Origin: Gammaproteobacteria bacterium
Lineage (GTDB): Bacteria > Pseudomonadota > Gammaproteobacteria > Pseudomonadales > DSM-25080
Direction of reading: 5' to 3'
DNA: 10,960 nt
NCBI GenBank assembly: GCA_013372965.1
Contig: JABXIR010000216.1
Location: 1-10,960 of the forward strand
Shown: piece after piece, positions 6,306-10,960 of the stretch
Numbering within the stretch: the stretch's first letter is position 1
Layout: each line of letters begins with the position of its first letter
Notes under the pieces: generated by a model
Databases searched by the model: none
What the model saw: the letters and a program-made list of their open reading frames with translations, nothing else
Told to the model about the DNA's origin: nothing
Translations under genes and position numbers: made by a program

Positions 6306-9300
6306 GCTCAATGACATCGCGTCTCTCAGTGTAAGACGGCCGGTGTTAATGGCCGTATTGAATCTATTGATTATCGTCGCTGGTGTAACGGCGCTCATGG
6401 GCATCGAAGTTCGTGAACTGCCCGATGTCGACCGTCCAGTCGTCACGGTTCAAGCACGCTTACCGGGTGCTTCACCGGAGACCGTAGACGCCGAGCTAAC
6501 GAGTCGCCTCGAAGCCGCCATCGCTCGCGTTAACGGAGTGCGTCTCATTCGGTCACAGAGTGAAGAGACCTCGACTCGTATTGTGATTGAGTTTCGCCCC
6601 AACGTCGACTTAGACTCTGCGGCAAGTGAAGTGCGCGAGGCGGTCAGCCGAGCTCAACGGCAGTTACCGGAAGCGGTGGAGCGTGTGACGGTTATTAAAG
6701 CCGACAGCGATGCTCAGGGGGTGGTAAACCTAGCCATCTCTAGCCCTTCCTTGTCGCGTGAAGCGCTGACTAGGCGCGTCGAAACCGACATTTCACCCGC
6801 ATTACTGGCCATCGATGGCGTCGCTGAGGTCGCCCTGCGAGGAGATCGCGAACAAGTTCTTCGAATTGCAGTCGATCCATTAAAGCTTAATGCCGCTGGG
6901 GTCTCGATCAATGAAGTCCGCTCAGCCGTTGCGGCGGCGCCATTCGACGTTCCCACCGGCAATCTGCGATCGACTGACCAACAACTCATCGTGCGAGCAG
7001 ACGCAACCGCGGACCGCGCCGACTTGGTGGAAGCGATTATCGTGAAAGAACACATCCGAGTCGGCGATGTGGCTAGAGTCTATTTCGGACCCGCCGATGC
7101 AGAGAGCTTTGTGCGATTGAACGGCGATAACGTCATCAGTGCTGAAGTCATTCGCCAAGCTAGATCGAACACCATCGAAATCTCCGACAAAGTGCAGCGG
7201 GCGGTTAACGAATTGCAACTCGCTCACCCTGACCTGAACATTTCAATCACAACAGACGATGCCGAGTTCATCCGATCATCGGTATCGGAAGTGATTAACA
7301 CCCTACTATTGACAGTGATACTGGTCGTATTCACGCTCTGGCTATTTATCGGCTCCTTCAGAACGACACTCGTACCCGCACTCTCGATACCTGTTGCGCT
7401 CATCGGATCCGTCGCCCTTATTTGGATACTGGGCTATTCCGTGAATATCCTCACTCTGTTAGCACTCGTCCTTGCAACGGGTCTGATTGTGGATGACGCC
7501 ATCGTCGTGGTTGAAAACATTCAAAAGAAGCGAGCTCAGGGTATCGCGCGTCGTGCCGCTTCAGTAACAGGCACCCGAGAGGTGTTCTTTGCGGTTGTCG
7601 CCACCACGGCCGTGCTCGCCTCAGTGTTCTTACCCATCGCATTCATGCCCTCGCAAACCGGACGACTCTTCCGTGAGTTTGGCGCTGTCTTAGCCGGTGC
7701 TGTGGTGATTTCATCCTTGGTCGCACTAACGCTCGTACCCGCGTTTACAGCGAAGCTTCCCAAGAGTGATAAACCACCCACACGATTCCACGCCATGCTG
7801 CACCGTTTCGGTTACACGATGGCAAATGCGTATCGAAGCTCTTTGTCCACGCTATTCAACCGACCTTGGTTAACCATCGGCATCAGCGCGGTATTTATAG
7901 CCGCCGTCATATGGATAACACCGCAAATCGAGCAAACGCTGCTGCCAGAAGAAGATCGTGGCGTCATTCGAATCTTCGCGACTGGCCCCGACGGTGTCGG
8001 CTTAAATTTTATGGATCGTCAAGCGCTCGAAATGGAGCGGATCGTGCAACCCTACGTCGATAGCGGCGAAATTAACGGGCTTCTTACCGTTGTTGGGCAG
8101 TGGGATATGAACCGCGTGCTCATCACCGCACCATTAGCCGACTGGTCTGAGCGCGATCGGCCATCGAGTGAACTTATTCAAGAATTACGCGGTCCACTCG
8201 CTAACATACCCGGAGCGCCTGCACGTATCTGGTCTAGCAACAGCCTAAACCTCCGGGGTCAGGGTGGCGGTTTCGAGTTCGCTGTTTCAGGCGAGCATTA
8301 CGACGAGATTTACCATCAAGCACAACGTATGGCCGACTACTTCCAAGATCAGGGTGTTGGCCTTACAAACACTCGAGTTGAATATCAACCAACACAACCA
8401 CAAGTTCGCGTTGTCATTGACCGACAGCGCGCGTCGCAACTTGGTGTTCAGCTACGAGATATCGCTTTAGTCCTTCGCGTTGCCACTACCGGCGATGACG
8501 TCGGCGACCTAAACGTCGGCGACCAATCCATTCCGATCTACTTGCGAGTCACACAAGATGCGGTCGATAGCCCAGTTGACCTCGCAAATCTTTACGTAAA
8601 CTCCGGATCAGGACAAGCCATTCCCTTATCCGAGCTGGTTACGCTCAAAGAAGAAGGAGTCGCGGCAGAGCTTGAACGTTATGGACAGCGCCGTGCGATT
8701 CAGGTTCAAGCCGACCTCGACGGAATCACCCTAGATCAAGCGGTAACGCTCGTTCGTGATTATGCGGCCGAGCAGCTCCCAGGGCAGTTCGGCGTCATAA
8801 TGCTAGGCGAAGCCGCCAATCTCGACGAGAACTCCAATCAAGTTGCCATTACCTACGCGCTGGCTTTGCTGGTCGTGTTTTTGGTGTTAGCAGCGCAATT
8901 TGAGAGCATCAATAGTGCGCTGGTTGTCATGTTAACCATCCCATTTGGAGTCGCTGCCGCATTACTATCGCTTTATCTGACCGGTACAAGCCTCAACATT
9001 TACTCGCAGATTGGGTTAGTCATGCTGATTGGCTTAATTGCGAAGAATGCCATTTTGATTGTCGAGTTCGCCGACCAGCTCCGTGACCGCGGACTCTCGG
9101 TAAACGAAGCCGTGATCGATGCGGCTAACCAACGCTTGCGACCCATCATGATGACACTATTGTCGACAGTGCTTGGCGCTATTCCGTTAATTGTTTCAAC
9201 CGGTGCCGGTTCAGAAGCGCGCAATGCGATTGGCTGGGTTGTCTTCGGTGGCCTTGGCATCACGACGTTATTTACGCTCTATTTAACGCCCATTTTCTAT

Positions 9301-9387
9301 CGATTAGTCGCACCTTGGGCTAAAGCGCGATCATCGGAGTACAAAGAGCTCACGAAAGAACTCGAACAAGCGAGTCGCCTGTCTTAA
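6298..9387 (+). CDS. RND efflux pump, inner-membrane permease subunit (HAE1/AcrB type)
   Basis: This proton-driven exporter acts as a trimer in the inner membrane. The 1029 residues are the usual size for hydrophobe/amphiphile efflux RND proteins. A first membrane helix (about 14-36) is followed by a large periplasmic loop, a helix cluster (about 336-485), a second periplasmic loop and a final helix cluster (about 854-1007). The proton relay is intact: Asp399-Asp400 in GLIVDDAIVVVEN (helix 4) and Lys916 in GLIAKNAILIVEF (helix 10), matching AcrB D407, D408 and K940. The pseudo-twofold repeat typical of RND pumps is evident. ATG 6298 is chosen over an upstream in-frame ATG because it has a GGAG Shine-Dalgarno at 6287-6290 and yields the normal N-terminus (a short amphipathic stretch, then helix 1); it also overlaps the adaptor stop. 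No outer-membrane factor gene follows, so a TolC-like protein must come from elsewhere. Confidence 0.95.
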   Translation: MTKLNDIASLSVRRPVLMAVLNLLIIVAGVTALMGIEVRELPDVDRPVVTVQARLPGASPETVDAELTSRLEAAIARVNGVRLIRSQSEETSTRIVIEFRPNVDLDSAASEVREAVSRAQRQLPEAVERVTVIKADSDAQGVVNLAISSPSLSREALTRRVETDISPALLAIDGVAEVALRGDREQVLRIAVDPLKLNAAGVSINEVRSAVAAAPFDVPTGNLRSTDQQLIVRADATADRADLVEAIIVKEHIRVGDVARVYFGPADAESFVRLNGDNVISAEVIRQARSNTIEISDKVQRAVNELQLAHPDLNISITTDDAEFIRSSVSEVINTLLLTVILVVFTLWLFIGSFRTTLVPALSIPVALIGSVALIWILGYSVNILTLLALVLATGLIVDDAIVVVENIQKKRAQGIARRAASVTGTREVFFAVVATTAVLASVFLPIAFMPSQTGRLFREFGAVLAGAVVISSLVALTLVPAFTAKLPKSDKPPTRFHAMLHRFGYTMANAYRSSLSTLFNRPWLTIGISAVFIAAVIWITPQIEQTLLPEEDRGVIRIFATGPDGVGLNFMDRQALEMERIVQPYVDSGEINGLLTVVGQWDMNRVLITAPLADWSERDRPSSELIQELRGPLANIPGAPARIWSSNSLNLRGQGGGFEFAVSGEHYDEIYHQAQRMADYFQDQGVGLTNTRVEYQPTQPQVRVVIDRQRASQLGVQLRDIALVLRVATTGDDVGDLNVGDQSIPIYLRVTQDAVDSPVDLANLYVNSGSGQAIPLSELVTLKEEGVAAELERYGQRRAIQVQADLDGITLDQAVTLVRDYAAEQLPGQFGVIMLGEAANLDENSNQVAITYALALLVVFLVLAAQFESINSALVVMLTIPFGVAAALLSLYLTGTSLNIYSQIGLVMLIGLIAKNAILIVEFADQLRDRGLSVNEAVIDAANQRLRPIMMTLLSTVLGAIPLIVSTGAGSEARNAIGWVVFGGLGITTLFTLYLTPIFYRLVAPWAKARSSEYKELTKELEQASRLS

Positions 9388-9448
9388 AACAAAAAATGCC
9401 CGTTTTGATAGTCAAAACGGGCATTTGCTACGATTTAAATCAGATCAC
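9388..9448. terminator. Intrinsic terminator hairpin between the efflux pump and peptidase genes
   Basis: AAATGCCCGTTTTGA (9394-9408) and its exact reverse complement (9412-9426) form a 15-base-pair stem with a three-base TAG loop. On the minus strand the stem is followed by a long T-rich run (complement of the A-rich 9386-9396), making a strong terminator for the peptidase gene. On the plus strand the run after the stem is only the TTT of the stem end, but the hairpin should also end efflux transcripts, so it is likely shared by the two convergent genes. Confidence 0.9.
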
Positions 9449-10960
9449 TCACCAGATCTTAGCGCGATCCTCAGGGGCCAAATAGAGCTCGTCATCTGGC
9501 TGCACGTCGAATGCATCGTAGAACGCTGGAATATTTCTTACGATGCCATTGATACGGTACATTGATGGTGAATGCGGGTCCGTTTCGATTAAGTTTCGAA
9601 GCGCTTCATCACGATATTTGTTGCGCCAAACCTGAGCCCAGCCCAAGAACACGCGCTGATCGCCGGTAAAACCATCGATCACTGGCGCTTGGTTGTTTTC
9701 AAGCGACATCTGATAGGCTCGTAAGGCGATACTCAAGCCGCCTAGATCACCGATGTTTTCGCCCAGTGTAAACTGACCATTAACGTGTAAGTCATCGAAG
9801 ACATAGTAACCGTTGTACTGATCGATTAGCGTTTGAGTTCGAGCCTCAAATTCGGCACGATCGGCATCTGTCCACCAGTTACGCAATACACCGTCACCAT
9901 CGAATTGAGAACCTGAGTCGTCAAACCCATGACCAATTTCATGGCCGATAACCGCACCAATAGCACCGTAGTTAACGGCATCCTCAGCATCCAAATTGAA
10001 GAACGGCGGTTGCAAAATTGCAGCTGGGAACACGATCTCATTCAGCGGTGGATTGTAATAAGCGTTCACCGTTTGTGGAGTCATGCCCCACTCACTTCGA
10101 TCGACCGGCTCACCTTGACGAGCTACATTTTCAGCCCAATTAAGCTCCGCTACATTACGCAGGTTTCCATAGAGATTGCCCGCGTTAATAGTTAGCGCAG
10201 AATAGTCACGCCACTCATCCGGATAGCCAATTTTCGGTGTGAACTTAGATAGCTTATCAAGCGCCTGCAGTCGGGTTTCTTCACTCATCCAGTCAAGCTC
10301 ACGAATGCTCACTTCATACGCCGCAATTAAGTTGGAAACAAGCTCTTCCATGCGGGCTTTCGCTTCCGGTGGAAAATGCTCCGCGACATATACCTTACCA
10401 ACAACCTCGCCTAGCGTGCCATTAACAAGGCCTACACCTCGGCGCCACATGGGCTCCTGCTCTTCAACTCCACGAAGGACCGTTGAGTAGAATTCGAAGT
10501 TCTTCTGATCCATTTCCTGCGTTAGCAAACCGGCAGAGTCGTCGATGAGTTTCCACGTCAGATAGGTCTTCCAGTCACTTAACGACACCTCGGTGAGTAA
10601 TGAGTCGAGTTGAGTTGCGTAGTCGAGTGATAGTATGACGAGGTTGTCGAGCTTACCTGACATACCGCTAGCCTCTAAATACGCATCCCAGTTGAACGTC
10701 GGCATGATGGTTGGAAGATCCGATACCGGAATCGGATTGTAGATTTTCGTCATGTTACGTGAATCTTCCTTCGACATATGACGCTCCGCTATTTGCGTCT
10801 CAATCGCCATGATCGTTTGTGCTTTTGCATTCGCGTCGTCGATGCCTGCGAGATTCAACATCGCTTCAATATGCGCCACATACGCCGCTCGAATTTCGTC
10901 GCTACGCGCATCGTCCTTAAAGTAGAACTCGCGATCGGGAAGCCCTAAACCGCCCTGAGC
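9449..10960 (-). CDS. M13 family zinc metallopeptidase (neprilysin/PepO-like), N-terminus beyond right edge
   Basis: The reading frame is open to the right edge, giving 503 C-terminal residues of a protein usually about 650-700 long. It begins inside the conserved GGLGLPDREFYF region. The catalytic half shows NAYYNPPLNEIVFPAAILQP (about 299-318), the zinc motif HEIGH (340-344, bases 9929-9943), and ENIGD (401-405) with the third zinc ligand Glu401 and the catalytic-site Asp405, so the enzyme should be active. The end reads DRAKIW; it lacks the C-terminal CxxW of mammalian neprilysin, as usual in bacterial members. M13 enzymes in Gram-negative bacteria are commonly periplasmic or lipid-anchored and cleave short peptides, but the signal region lies outside the window. 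A GTG at 10879 is internal and not the true start. The gene converges on the efflux operon and shares its terminator. Confidence 0.95.
   Translation of the reverse strand, partial: AQGGLGLPDREFYFKDDARSDEIRAAYVAHIEAMLNLAGIDDANAKAQTIMAIETQIAERHMSKEDSRNMTKIYNPIPVSDLPTIMPTFNWDAYLEASGMSGKLDNLVILSLDYATQLDSLLTEVSLSDWKTYLTWKLIDDSAGLLTQEMDQKNFEFYSTVLRGVEEQEPMWRRGVGLVNGTLGEVVGKVYVAEHFPPEAKARMEELVSNLIAAYEVSIRELDWMSEETRLQALDKLSKFTPKIGYPDEWRDYSALTINAGNLYGNLRNVAELNWAENVARQGEPVDRSEWGMTPQTVNAYYNPPLNEIVFPAAILQPPFFNLDAEDAVNYGAIGAVIGHEIGHGFDDSGSQFDGDGVLRNWWTDADRAEFEARTQTLIDQYNGYYVFDDLHVNGQFTLGENIGDLGGLSIALRAYQMSLENNQAPVIDGFTGDQRVFLGWAQVWRNKYRDEALRNLIETDPHSPSMYRINGIVRNIPAFYDAFDVQPDDELYLAPEDRAKIW

Noticed and set aside
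10798..10879. GTG at 10879 as the start of the M13 peptidase
   Set aside because: The frame continues to the window edge with the conserved GGLGLPDREFYF region, so the gene is cut by the edge rather than starting there.
1..10960. Search for CRISPR arrays, tRNAs, insertion sequences, attachment sites or phage genes
   Set aside because: I saw no spaced direct repeats, cloverleaf genes, transposase or integrase motifs. Almost every base is inside a recognisable housekeeping or transport gene.

Overview
The window looks like an ordinary chromosomal stretch from a gammaproteobacterium, probably a free-living, possibly marine one. The evidence is a RelA of the E. coli type (741 residues, degenerate hydrolase domain), an AcrA/AcrB-type RND efflux pair, a class-3 (coniferyl-type) aldehyde dehydrogenase and an M13 metallopeptidase. 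G+C looks close to 50%, and arginine CGA codons are unusually frequent throughout. Coding density is very high. The only gaps are 78, 80 and 61 bases long, and I see no tRNA, rRNA, CRISPR, insertion sequence or phage gene.

Layout, left to right. (1) Bases 2-2443, plus strand: the C-terminal half of a class-3 aldehyde dehydrogenase, then a regulator carrying two complete TetR-type DNA-binding domains in one polypeptide, then a small histidine phosphatase. Each start codon overlaps the preceding stop codon, so the three form a translationally coupled unit. (2) Bases 2440-4665, minus strand: relA, converging on the phosphatase gene so tightly that the two stop codons overlap. (3) Bases 4744-5220, plus strand: a DUF1643 protein divergent from relA. 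Its motif order resembles that of the uracil-DNA glycosylase superfamily. (4) Bases 5301-9387, plus strand: a periplasmic adaptor and an inner-membrane RND pump overlapping by 8 bases; no outer-membrane channel gene is present. (5) A strong hairpin at 9394-9426 serves as terminator between the pump and (6) an M13 (neprilysin/PepO-like) metallopeptidase on the minus strand, whose N-terminus lies beyond the right edge.

Functional reading (inference). The left unit looks like a regulated aldehyde or acyl-substrate module, with the tandem TetR protein as its likely sensor. RelA makes (p)ppGpp on starved ribosomes. The adaptor/pump pair exports small molecules using the proton gradient and would need a TolC-like channel encoded elsewhere. 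Nothing in the window forms an obviously new multi-gene system. The two items most worth following are the tandem TetR fusion and the DUF1643 protein as a possible remote uracil-DNA glycosylase relative.
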